The position numbers and the translations under genes were made by a program. Shown one piece after another: positions 24,121-35,041 of a stretch of DNA of 64,000 nucleotides. Each line of letters opens with the position of its first letter. The first letter of the stretch is position 1. Origin of the DNA: Cyclina sinensis (lineage: Eukaryota; Mollusca; Bivalvia; Venerida; Veneridae); the NCBI GenBank assembly GCA_012932295.1, contig JAAONU010000001.1, positions 33,945,449 through 34,009,448 on the forward strand. The letters run 5' to 3'. Below the pieces are notes generated by a model. The model was not told the origin of the DNA and searched no databases. It worked only from the letters and a program-made list of their open reading frames with translations.

Positions 24121-27100
24121 TTAAAGTCCATTAAGAATGACATCTGTGACTTGTTTAATTGTGTCAGCTGGACTGGTTACTGTGTGCCCTATTGTTCTTG
24201 GATCTTCAAAGATTTCATAGTCATTTCCACCCTGAAAGACAAAATATTTCAAAATAAAATACTCTGTAAGAAAAAAACAAAACAACAACAGACAAATGCC
24301 GAAAACAATGGCATTGACTGAAACCTGTAATCATATTACCCTAATCCCATTGACATGTGACATCTTCTTACCCTTCTTAAACTGGTTTTTCCTAGACATC
24401 TATTTTGACTTCTCTCAGACTTAAAGATTTGCAACAGAAACATGTCAAATCCCTTGTGGTTGGTAAGTCTGGCTTATTTTAGCCAATCAGAGCTGGAATC
24501 TGACCAGTAAATTCCCTATTAGTTTTTCTCATAATTTCTATCTTAAAAAAGCCTGTTAACGTTGTGGTCTTACAGAGATAAGTTACATCCTGGCCCCAGT
24601 TTCTTGATTATATATGTACGTAAGTACAGACTCAGTAATTAACTCATCTAGTTTCATATTTTTCAGTTTAACTAGTTAAAGGTCATTCAAATTGTGACTC
24701 TGTCAAGTCACAGAGTTAGAATCAGCTAATCAATGCATTCTTTTAAAAAGCTATTCCATTTCTTTACAAAATAGTATCTCATAACATGAAATATTTTTAG
24801 ATTACTTATCAAATACCTATTACTCATTTACATTTTTCTGCTTAAACTGCTGAAAACTACTATTAAACACTTAATTTTTTTATGTTAAATACTAGAGACC
24901 TCCTATGCAGATGTGTGGAAAGAGATCAATTTTTCTTTGGTGTGAATGGAATATTTGCTCTTAAAATTATAAACTCAGTTGAGTAAATACTAAAAGTATT
25001 TAGTACTATAAAGTATTTAAATTCAAGAAATTAAAGCCATTTTTCATTTTATAAAACATAATTTAATTACAAATTTTTGCATTGGGAATTTCAGACTGTA
25101 GTTTCTTAATACATGTAAATGATAAAATTTCTGGGTACAAGTCTTGTATATAAACTCTGAATAAAAGACACAAAGTTGTGCATCTACACATGCAAACAAA
25201 CTTACCTCTGCAGTTTTGTCCCCGAAAAAATGCATAGTTTTAAATCCATCTTTTTCTAGAAACTGTAGACAATATGTTTTGTTCCAGCCAACTGGGAATA
25301 TGTCAAGGCTAATCTGTCCACCAATAGCAAACTGTAAACCACAGTGAGCAAATTCCTTCTCTAATGCTTCTTTAAACTTCTGACGAATGTTGTGCACCTG
25401 AAATAATGAAGTGTTGTATTTTTTTACCACACTACTTGTGATATAGAGGCATACATTTTCTCCTTCTTTTCTGACCCTTGCTTAAAAATGTAAGAAATCT
25501 ACATTGTAAAATATGCAGTTAAGTATATAAATACATGGTCACTGTGAGTTAGGATAAACCTGACCCTATCCTCCCGACAGGAATACCAAGTAACTACAGT
25601 AGTTGGGCTTCACTCTGTGGCCATCAACTCTCTTAAAGTAGAAGGTTTACGAGTCAGTGACTAAATGTTATCTCAATGAGGTGGATTTAAAACGAAATAT
25701 ATCATAGAGATTTCACTGACACCATGCTGTGAGCGGTGCATATTTACAATTTTACAGGGTTTTTTTGTTTTTTGTTTTTTTCCATAAACAGACAATCAAT
25801 TAGCGAAATACTGAAAACTGTTACCTAATAATTACTTGAAAATATTTACTGAAGGAAGAATGAAGCAATTACCTTGTCAAAAGCAGCAAACTCATCTCTC
25901 TCTTCCTGAGAACAACTACGACCCACAGGACAAATATTCAGCATACTGCTACGGAACTCCACAAAGGTACCCCTAAAATACATTCCCATAGAGTATTTGT
26001 ACTTATCACATGTATATATCACATGCACATATATATATCAAAATGGCAAACTTGTATGAACTTCATTATGTATAATAATCATGTATTAGAAACATTACAT
26101 CCTAAATGCATATGAAATTATAAATACATGTTGAAAATGATCATTTAGTTCAGTAATTTACAACATAGAATATATTTGTCATCAAGAAAATAAATGCAAA
26201 TAGCAAGTTTCAATACCTGAACAATGCCAACCCTATATTTAATTTTAAGAAGATGGAATTTTAAAACATTTATTTTGTGAAATTAACAGCATGGTAATAA
26301 AGTACTTCAGACATTTATCGAATCTGCTTTCCTAAGAACCAAAGTGATATCATAGTGAAAGGAGAAGGAACTCCAAACAAATACATTATATTTTTTCAGA
26401 TCATATTTCAAGCATAAACATAAATACATTGCCTGCCACACATAAGCAAACATTACAGATATTACCTTTTAGCTGGAAGTTTTAACTGTGACATATATTG
26501 CAAGCAAAAGTTGATCACTTTTTGTAATGTCTCTTCTCCCATCTTTTTGAGCAAATTCTAAATATGAAGTAAGATGATTATATAAATCAGTACACACCAA
26601 AAACACTTATTCTTTAAATTACATTCTTCACAACACAAACCCTAAATTTTGTTTCTCTAATGCTACATGAATCATAACTGTTAATACTTGTAAACCTACC
26701 ACTTTAAAGTACTCAGGTTATAACAGTGAATACTTAAACAAGCATCTTTTTAATAAACATGGTGAAATTTCAAGTGTTAAAATCCAAAATATCAGTAGTA
26801 AGATGCTAAATTGTTGGTCCCTACATAACAGTTTCCTCATTAATTTCAGTCAGTAATCCGAAATTGGTAATTATTGTTAGCTGTCGCCAATGTCTTGTTT
26901 TTTTTCCACACCTTTCAGCATCTTCTCAGCAGGGTTGAATAAAAAACAGTTAAACTGGCCGTGCCACAATTAAACTGAAAATTTCACTAACTAATAGCAC
27001 GTGTGTAAGTGCTCCAAACAAGTTGCCTATACATTTAATTTTGCTATTGTTAATAAGAACTGCTGCTCTCTTGTAAATTTCAATTTGACTCAGTTGCTTT

Positions 27101-30100
27101 TTTTCGAAAAGTAATACATGGTAATCAGAAATATTCATTTTCATACAGAACATTGCCAAGCAATCTGAGAAATAATAAGTGATTACATCAATAAATATTA
27201 ATGTTCTAGTAACAGTCAAATGCACACCGTAAATGCATTACATGTATATATTTTTCGTAAGTGCTAAGTGCTATTTCCTTTGATCAAATGTCTCCATGTA
27301 TATATAATTATTATATTATGAAAATTGTTTAGAATGTTTATGTTGCATTTAAGTTTTATTCATAGTTATTACATGAATGCAGTTGGTTTAATTTAAAAAG
27401 AAAATAAAATTTAAAAAGAATAGCATTCTTAAGTTTCGCCCGACTGCGATTTACACAGGATATCATTTTTAAGACAGGACCAGAACTCATTTCAAATCCG
27501 ATCTTTTAGCAATCCAGTTTTTTTTCGATCCCAGTAACTTTGAACTAGTGGTGTTCTACTGTGTGTGTGTATATATATACAGCATAGTAATAGTTATGCT
27601 CATTAATTAAGCTTTAAACGGAACATGAAAACACATACTTGAAGCATAGTTAAAAAGCATTTTTTAAAATGCTGTCTTATTTAAACAATATATTCCACAT
27701 AAGCCTTTTATTACAATGTTTCCTACATTTATCCTCAAATTAATAACACACAATGTGTAAGAACCAACCTGCTGGCCAATCTGCACCCCGTCCTTGTATG
27801 CAACCAGACCATTCTCAGCAAATACATAGTCAAACCTCTCTACCACTGAAAAGAAAAACAGAATAACTTAACAAACCACTTTATCAGCTCAAGTGAATAA
27901 GTCTTCCTTATTTGCATTAAGATTCTACACTGAAACAACTTGCTGAAAGGCAGATTTACATTTTTTTTTGAGAGGTGGGGGGGGGGGGGAATGGGGGAAA
28001 TTTCATAATTACATTTAGTAATTCAAGAAACTGGGAAAAATAAAGTCATGTCCATCTTTTGTGCACATAAAACAGGAGATTATTTCTCACATGTCACCTT
28101 AGAGAGGTGGGAGGGTGAACTCTTTACAAGTGAGCTAAAAACTACATAACAGTTCTTTCTACATGCAGTTTATTACATACCATTATCATACCCAAACTAA
28201 TCTATCGATCTCAGATATATATATTTTTTTATCAATTCATAAAATACTGTAATTATGTATGTAATATTATCATGGACTTAATTTGTTGTGTATGTGTATC
28301 ACTATGCCTTGGGCCAATTAACTATTTTAACATTTCCTGAAGGCAAACTTTTAAGCAGTATATAAAACAAATATTAAAATCAAATATTTCTGTCTTATGT
28401 CACAGTTCATAAGTACAAAAAATATTTATACTTTACCATCTTCTTCACCCATTTGTTCCTTTATTTTAACCAGATCTGAGCCCCCTACCAGTGCCACCTT
28501 CACTTTGTTCCGTAGTTTCTGCAAGAACTCTTCCATTTCTGGCTCCACCCTCTGTAAAACATGATGAGGAGTGAAATTTTCAGTGCTTGGTGGACTGAGT
28601 TACTTCAGGTAACAGACCTGTGATTATCAAACTTTTTTCCTGCTTCATTAATTTCAACATTGGAATTGTTTCACTTGTTAGCATAAGAAATAAAACAAGG
28701 GCAATCAGTGATCACGTGTCGCCTGATGACAGCCAATTAAACAGTTGTATTGAGAGGCGACTGGACAGTTTGTTGGCCAAAACGCCTTTTTTTTATTCAA
28801 GGGCCATAACTCAGCCAAAAATCATTCAACCTAAAAACCTGTTAGATATGAGCAAGTACTTGAGGTACCGATCAATCCTGTAAATTTCATTCAAATTGCA
28901 TTAGTAGCAGAAGAGAAGTAGTCTGGACAAACCTAAAAAAATCATTAAAGGGCAATAACTCTGACAAAAATCATTGAACTGGAAAATGCCGACAATATGC
29001 ACAACAAGACTTGGTACTGATCATTCCTGTAAAGTTTGGATGAAATCGCACCAGTAGTTTTTGAGGAGTAGTCCGGACAAGTTTTGGAATGGACAAACAG
29101 AATAAACATGTTTAGTCTAAACATGGAACATAGTGTTAGCACAGAGCATGTTCTCAGAGTTAAATATCAAAAGGTCAAAGGTTACAAACTTTAACACTAC
29201 CTGAGCTCTAGCTGGTATTGAAACCAAGGACCTGTAGGAAAAGTCTTAACTTCTGACCTATAAGGCTCATTTCCTCTCAGCATAATGGATTATCCATAAC
29301 AACTTACTTACCTTTCTATGCGGAGTTAAAGTAGTATCAACATCAAAAATAACTACCATATTTCTTAATTCCATAACTTTCCATTTAAAGACATGAACAA
29401 CACATACAAATGTACAACTATTCCCAATTTTAATCACCATGATAATGACCTATATTCATTCCCTTTTAGTGGATATTCAAAACCAGCTGAAGACACAATC
29501 CTGGTCGCTACCTATAATCTCTAGATGGTAACAAATACATCACAACTATCTGCAGTCTACAGAAGGTACAAAAAGGTCAAAATGCAGACACATTAAATAG
29601 AAAGTATATACCAGTATTTTCTTTCTAGATCATCTGGTTTAAGCAGCTACCCATACTAAAAGATGTTTTTGCTAGATATTTCTGAGTTGACTCTTTAAAA
29701 CAGATTTTACTACTTCTTCAAAAGGAATCTTTACTTACATTAATAAACAATATCCTATACACTGTTCACCATTCACAGCTTTGTAGGAACATTTGTATTA
29801 GAACAATTATTGCTAAGTGTTATCATATGTATATCTTCATCTGCAATTTTTATTTTCTGAAAAGGGATGTTGCGAGAGAAACTCTGTTAAAGTGGTCAGG
29901 GATAGCAATCCTATAACAAAAATAAACAAAACTGAGATTTTTTCAAATAGCAAGCTCCTGTTGATTTTTACCCTTGAACAGTATAACCTTCTTCTTGGAG
30001 TCTATTATTTGGAAAAAAACTACATTTTTTAAATATGATAGAATATTAACAAATTAAATCCCACCCATTTTTTCAATTATAATAATAATTTATGACACAC

Positions 30101-33100
30101 CAGTAACTGGATTATGACATTACATTCTTTTAATATATTACGGTGTTTGATTATACAGAGGCGTGGGAGATCATAACGCTGTTCTTATTCATTTATAAAC
30201 GATGTGTCAAAGAGCCATAAAACTTATTTAGTCCACTTTTCAAAGCTGATACAGTTGGGGTGACCTCAGGCAGTAATTTGTTCCAGAGTCATATAGCCCA
30301 TGGAAAGAATGACTTTATGTGATGCTGTGTTTTTACTGCAAGATAAGGTATTTGTTGCTTCTTGTTTGTGAGATGATCGTGATTGACACAGTCACACTGA
30401 CCTGTTTTTGTTGTTTTTTTTGTATAACATGACAAAGCTGACTTGGTTTCGCCTTTGCTAGAGTGTTGACCATTTTAATTTCTTTATCATGCTTGCTATG
30501 CTGCTCATTTTGAACATACCTAGTGGCTGACCTTTGGATCATTTTTATTCTGTGATTGAAGCTCAGATAAAGGTGTAATGGACACCAAATCAATAAACGC
30601 ACTTCCAACAGCCTTGCTGTTGGGCTAGCTCTTTAGCGACATAGTTAGATTGTCTGGAACTTTTGCTAAGTTAAGCAACGTTATCTGTGGTTAGTACCTG
30701 GATGGGTGTCCAAAGCTGATGTCATCAAAGCCAGATTTCTATAATGGTCGCAGTGGTAATACCTTGGTTAGTGCCTGTGTGCACTGAAAGTGCAAGGATT
30801 AAGTCTGGTTGCATGGTTGGAGCAGAAACAGGTTCTGTAGGAAGTTATACAAAAGATGCCTGGCTCCTGAAGGTTAAAGAGGGGAGGAGTTTAGTTGACA
30901 CGGATTTGATAAAGGCACTTCCAACAGCCTCACTGCTGGGCTAGCTCTTTAGCAACATGGTTAGCGTGTCTGGAACACTTGCTAAGTTAGGGAATATTAT
31001 CTATGATTAGTACTTGGATGGGTGTCCAAAGCTAATGTCAATGGCCAGGTTACTATAAAGGGTATGAAAAAATTATTTGTCGGCACCATATAATCAAATG
31101 AATAATGAACAAAATAAGAAAATTTATATACAGTCCAACTTTACTTAAGCAGCTAGCCAAGGGAAATGGTAATTTTGGCTGCTTAAGCATGGTGACCGCC
31201 GATAAGGGGGTAATTAATGTTGGCTTGCTTTCTTTAGTACTACTAGGCATGTGGTTACTTTGAACACAATTATAACACTTAATCAATTGTTGTTTACAAA
31301 TGTATCTTTATTACTGTATATACTCAGCCAAAAGTCGACTCAACCATTAGTCGAGAAGGGGTTTTTGAGGTTAAAATTGATGATTTTTACTTAGACCCTT
31401 TCATATGTCGAGTTGGATTTTTTAGATTTTATGCAATCGTACAAATTGCGTATCTACAGTAAAGAGAAGCAACTACGTCGATAGAGTGGTGTGCGGTAGT
31501 TTTATTATACCGAAGACATATGGGCAGTATGTTTTAAGGATAATTTGAAAGTGACACAGTTGTTTGCTGTCAATATTATTCGTTCAATTAATAATTAATT
31601 TAACTTGCAGGTCGTTCAAAATGCACAAATAAAACAAACACAGAAATGTAATACCAAAGCACATGAATAATTTCAAACAGGAATTATCACACTGAAATTA
31701 TACGAGTTATTATGAAAAAAATTAATGCCAGTAATTGTTCACGCCTTTGATTTCTGAATAAAGCATAATGCTGTTATGTTTACATAGCAATAAGGACCTG
31801 TATGATATACGATTATCAACTGGAAAAGCCCTGACACTGGACAGACTTTATCAATAAACAAGGGAAGTCACTCTACAACAACCGCGACATGGTCATTTGT
31901 TTATTACATGTCAATCAGATGTGTGAAAATATCTTTGTCATACTGCCAAGCAGACTAATAAAACAAAACAAAGGTAGTCCCTTTTATAAGTTCTTTATTG
32001 ATTAGAGAAGCCTGCTGAATAATAATGATGTAATTATGCTACGGGGTTACCTCCGTGTAGTGTAAAAAATATGACTGTCATATGGGCAAGTACGTTTGAT
32101 AATTTTTTTCATTTTCTTTACCTGACTCGCCCATACGTCGAGCAATGACTTTAAGGCCATTTTCTGGGGATTAAAAACTCGACTTATGGCCGAGTATATA
32201 CGGTAATTTGTTAATGTGATAATTGAAGTTCAAAATACAATACACATGATTGTTATCTTACAATCATTTAAAGTCTTTTACATATTATCACTATCATTAC
32301 TAACTTCCTTATCACTACATGAGCTGTCTCAGTATTTTGTCCTAAAAAGTAAAATCATTTGTTTCTTGAGTGCTATCTGAAGTAATGGCATACATGTATT
32401 TAAAAATTTCTTTATTCTAAGTTTACATTTTATCTTTGAAAGTAACAAAACATTCTTAAATGATTAAGATTAATATTGTTTTGATTTTTAAGGCCAATTG
32501 CCTTTCCCTTCATGTAATCTAAAATAATTCATAAAAGGTGTTCTCCTCTCTAAAGAAAAGGCATAGTTATTCTTCAGCTTCCTTTTCTTTTACTCCCATA
32601 ACATATTTAAGTTAAAAAGCGTGTTTCTTAGGTGCTTATATTTATTTTAATTTCTACTTATCGCTGAAATCAATACCTTTTGTAATTAAAAAATAAACTT
32701 CTCAACACCTAATGAGATCAAAGGCTAAATCGACCATTTACTTTGAGAGTCTATTGTTACTGTTTGTAATTAAAATTGAAATACATGCATAACAAGTAGT
32801 CACCAAATTTACACACTGATTCACTTGTACATCAAAGCACTGTGTATGGTCACGTGTTTGCCTTCCAGGGTTTATTCTTGGGCTTGTCAAAATATATTCA
32901 CACCTTGAGCAGATGATACGTGACTGCTGAATCTGGTTGATTTTTGCCAAATTAAATGCAATTAGTGCGGTCGCTGGTCACAGACGTAAAGTGACCATTG
33001 AATTAAAATGTTACTAGGAAGGATTTTTGACAGGCACGTCATGAAACGACTGTTGACACAAGGTGACCATAAGGGCAGGTTAGATTGTAAAATACATTTA

Positions 33101-33516
33101 TGTTCATAAGCAAAGTTATTATCACAATGATTTTAATACGTATTTTAAAAACCCTCTTTTGCTGTTCGCTGTATACTCTGTAGGAAGCTGTGCATTTGAT
33201 TCCTGGCTACAGTAGGTTAAAGAGGGAAAAAGTAAAGTGGACATCGGATATCCCTAGTTAATGGCTGGACGGATGTCCGTTTGGGATTCAAAGGCCAGGC
33301 TACTATATTGTGTACGTTGAGATATTTCAACTAATCTGTGGGTCATTGCAACTAGAGATGATGCAATTTGACATTTTCCTTTTTTCTGCGCATAAGAAAG
33401 AAATAAACATAAATTAATTGAGTATAAACATTAAAAGCCTATAGGCTTACCTTTCGAGGAGCCGTCAAAGTTCCATCAACATCAAAAATTGCCACTGTTT
33501 GCGTGTCACGTTGCAT
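24121..33516 (-). CDS. PMM2: phosphomannomutase (PMM1/PMM2 type)
   Basis: Converts mannose-6-phosphate to mannose-1-phosphate in the cytosol, feeding GDP-mannose for N-glycosylation and GPI anchors. Seven exons in transcript order: 33516-33451, 28551-28437, 27845-27769, 26557-26466, 25972-25873, 25397-25206, 24231-24121. Phases agree and give 250 residues, against about 246 in human PMM2. Exon 1 carries HAD motif I FDVDGT, with Asp12 and Asp14 at the same numbers as in vertebrate PMM2, and ends at the same point (TLTAPR-K). Other landmarks are [64 protein letters not shown] and [16 protein letters not shown]. Length and motifs suggest a functional enzyme. PMM1 versus PMM2 orthology cannot be settled here, since invertebrates often have one copy. 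Intron 1 (4.9 kb) holds an alternative first exon and many transposons. Confidence 0.96.
28551..29374 (-). other. PMM intron segment between exon 2 and candidate exon 1b, with dispersed repeat
   Basis: Roughly 28720-29110 contains two diverged units sharing AGGGC(C/A)ATAACTC, AAAATCATT and TCCTGTAAA, a dispersed repeat design like others in this window. No exon was recognised between 28552 and 29311. Confidence 0.5.
29312..29374 (-). CDS. candidate alternative first exon (1b) of the PMM gene
   Basis: A minus-strand ATG at 29374 opens 21 codons containing [15 protein letters not shown], then a strong donor (AAG|GTAAGTAAG). It parallels exon 1a ([15 protein letters not shown]) in length, phase (0) and position of the HAD Asp-x-Asp. 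The Gly after the second Asp is Thr, which still fits DxDx[TV]; the substrate-phosphate Arg is kept. At DNA level the shared part is only about 70% alike, so the duplication is old yet the frame and motif survive. It lies between exon 1a and exon 2, so it could act as an alternative start. No transcript evidence is available. Confidence 0.6.
30180..30573 (-). pseudogene. LINE ORF2 C-terminal remnant
   Basis: The minus strand reads [14 protein letters not shown] (LINE-like xxVQRRAxRFV), then after frame damage SFFPWAI, TGA (30291-30289), [19 protein letters not shown]. Its C-terminus closely parallels the remnant at 19203, including the TGA at the same codon. A TRIM with 5S-like LTRs abuts its upstream side. 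Confidence 0.7.
30574..31056 (+). mobile_element. TRIM-like LTR element with 5S rRNA-derived sequence in its LTRs
   Basis: Two direct repeats (about 30574-30743 and 30890-31056) flank a ~150-bp non-coding middle. The left repeat is followed one base later by TGG (30745), where a primer binding site would start. The right one is preceded by the purine tract AAAGAGGGGAGGAG. Each repeat contains a 5S rRNA-like segment: AAGTTAAGCAACG (30668-30680) and TTAGTACYTGGATGGGTG (about 30690-30708 and 31006-31024), the region of the 5S internal promoter. Flanks share AAGG or AAAGG, a 4-5 bp duplication. It is the layout of a TRIM with a Pol III-type LTR, as known for Cassandra and Ajax. The repeats are diverged, so the insertion is old. 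Confidence 0.66.
31131..33087. mobile_element. outer TA-flanked terminal-inverted-repeat element
   Basis: Ends CAGTCCAAC and (reverse complement of the right end) CAATCTAAC are each flanked by TA (31129-31130, 33088-33089). Inner ends carry TGACC-type motifs on both sides. It is split by another element at 31314-32203. No transposase ORF. The termini are short and imperfect, so confidence is moderate. Confidence 0.45.
31314..32203. mobile_element. TA-flanked Tc1/mariner-like MITE nested in the outer element
   Basis: Terminal inverted repeats match at 22 of 26 positions (CTGTATATACTCAGCC versus CCGTATATACTCGGCC, continuing into AAGTCGA). Each side is flanked by TA (31312-31313, 32204-32205). 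Further GTCGAG-type motifs sit near both ends. At 890 bp, no coding potential. Confidence 0.68.
33175..33320 (+). mobile_element. decayed 3' part of the same 5S-type TRIM
   Basis: Shares TCTGTAGGAAG, CCTGGCT, GGTTAAAGAGGG (polypurine tract) and the LTR end CCAGGCTACTATA with the element at 30574-31056, in the same order. The 5S-like portion is shortened and diverged. Confidence 0.5.
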
Positions 33517-33529
33517 TTTGTAAACAATG

Positions 33530-33690
33530 TTCTGTATCACATAAAACGCTTGTAGGACGAACAGGCAGGCATATTAAATTATGTTTACACCGTTTTATTT
33601 ATCTTTTACTTCCGGGTAAATTTGCCAGTTTGATAACTGTTTGAGTATGAAATACATCGAGTGATTTTAATTGCTTATCATTGGTATGTG
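33530..33690. promoter_or_regulatory. candidate PMM promoter with ETS-type site
   Basis: About 92 bp upstream of the PMM start, ACTTCCGG (33608-33615; CCGGAAGT on the coding strand) matches the ETS/GABP-type motif common in TATA-less housekeeping promoters. No TATA box was seen. SH2D4 diverges from here, and its non-coding first exon might also lie near here, but none was identified. Confidence 0.35.
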
Positions 33691-33998
33691 ATTATTTGTT
33701 TACAAGGGTTGATATTTGCAGTACTGAATCTGTGCTACTTGTTCTGAAAGTAATAATATTGTGTCAGGTTCCTGAGCCTGAGGTGGACCCTTCCCTTTTC
33801 AAACTTGTGGGAACAAGTGCCACTGAGCTGCTGAGTTAGTGTTAATACCACTTGGTTTCAGTTAGTAAATTTCATATTGATAATGTAATTAATAACATTC
33901 TAGATGCAAATGGCAACAGCCTGCAAACACAATTGGAAAGATGGAAGAAGTGGAGGACTTTTATTCCTACATTTTAACAGGGATTATAATGTGAAAAC

Positions 33999-35033
33999 CG
34001 TTACCGAACAAATCGGTAACACAACAAATCGGTAACATGAATTTATATAGTAAAAAATCGGAGAAATCGGTAACAATAGAAATATTGCATATAACACGTG
34101 TCGGTCGTTAAAGAAGTTAGGCCTGTTAGTTTGTCTCAGCAGGTAATTATATAATTTGTGTTTGTCATGCAATACACCGATTGACACTTTGGAGTTAAAC
34201 CAATCAGCGCACGCCATTAGGAAAGTTCCTGTGACATCACCAATAAAAATTTCGAGTAAAAACATGGAATCGCCTATACGCCATCGTTACTTGCTTCATT
34301 TGAATTGCTTTTTCTTCGCTAAATGTCAAGCAATCTTCTTGAAAAATATTTCATTTTTTTCAGGAAACATTGCTTTATTGAATTCGTTTGATTATAAAAA
34401 ATTATATATTTTTAAACAACGGTTAAAATGAGTTTTAAAATGCCGAAAATTGTGATCGGAAAGCAAGTCTGTAAAATGTCAATTTTCTTTGGTTTTAAGA
34501 TTAAAGGTTTGGAAAAAACGTCATAAAAATACAGTTTGATGTTTGAATGTATTTTCTCAATCAATAATTTACTCTCAAAAACATTTTTTCAAACTTTTCT
34601 CGTCAATTTAAAATTGGTTGTGTACGCTCTGTATGTATTGCGCTTGACTTTTACTCGAAGTAGGTGGCGCTATTTGTGGCTAAAAATAGAACAGTGCAAA
34701 AGTGTCAATCGGTGTATTATCATTGTTTAAATTATTAAAGTTGATTCCATAATATTATAATCATAGTTACTTTAAGATGAAAGGAGAAAAAGCTTTTTGA
34801 TAGCGCTTTTATGTTTTAAATTAAAAGAAGTTTGTTTTTCAGTCGTCTTCATCAAAGACAGATTTTTAAATAAAAACTGTCGGAACATCATATCTAACCC
34901 CCATATGCCTTTTCACACCTACCTAATCACCGTTTTTGGTATGTGCAATATTTCTATTGTTACCGATTCTCTGATTTTTCACTATATAAAATCATGTTAC
35001 CGATTTGTTGTGTTACCGATTTGTCGGTAAATC
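33999..35033. mobile_element. foldback-type element with ~95-bp inverted arms rich in AATCGGTAAC
   Basis: Exact 8-bp target duplications GTGAAAAC at 33991-33998 and 35034-35041. The arms (33999-34095 and about 34935-35033) are inverted copies with several short differences, each built of repeated AAATCGGTAAC-like motifs. A second, perfect inverted repeat sits inside (34175-34714). Eight-bp duplications occur in hAT, P and some other superfamilies, so the class is left open. Confidence 0.78.
34175..34714. mobile_element. nested TA-flanked MITE
   Basis: Perfect 16-bp ends CACCGATTGACACTTT and their reverse complement, flanked by TA (34173-34174, 34715-34716), within the centre of the foldback element. 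540 bp, non-coding. Confidence 0.6.
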
Positions 35034-35041
35034 GTGAAAAC

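Noticed and set aside
30668..31027. 5S rRNA genes
   Set aside because: Only the internal-promoter region resembles 5S. The 5' third and the 3' end of 5S rRNA are missing, and the copies are embedded in LTR-like repeats.
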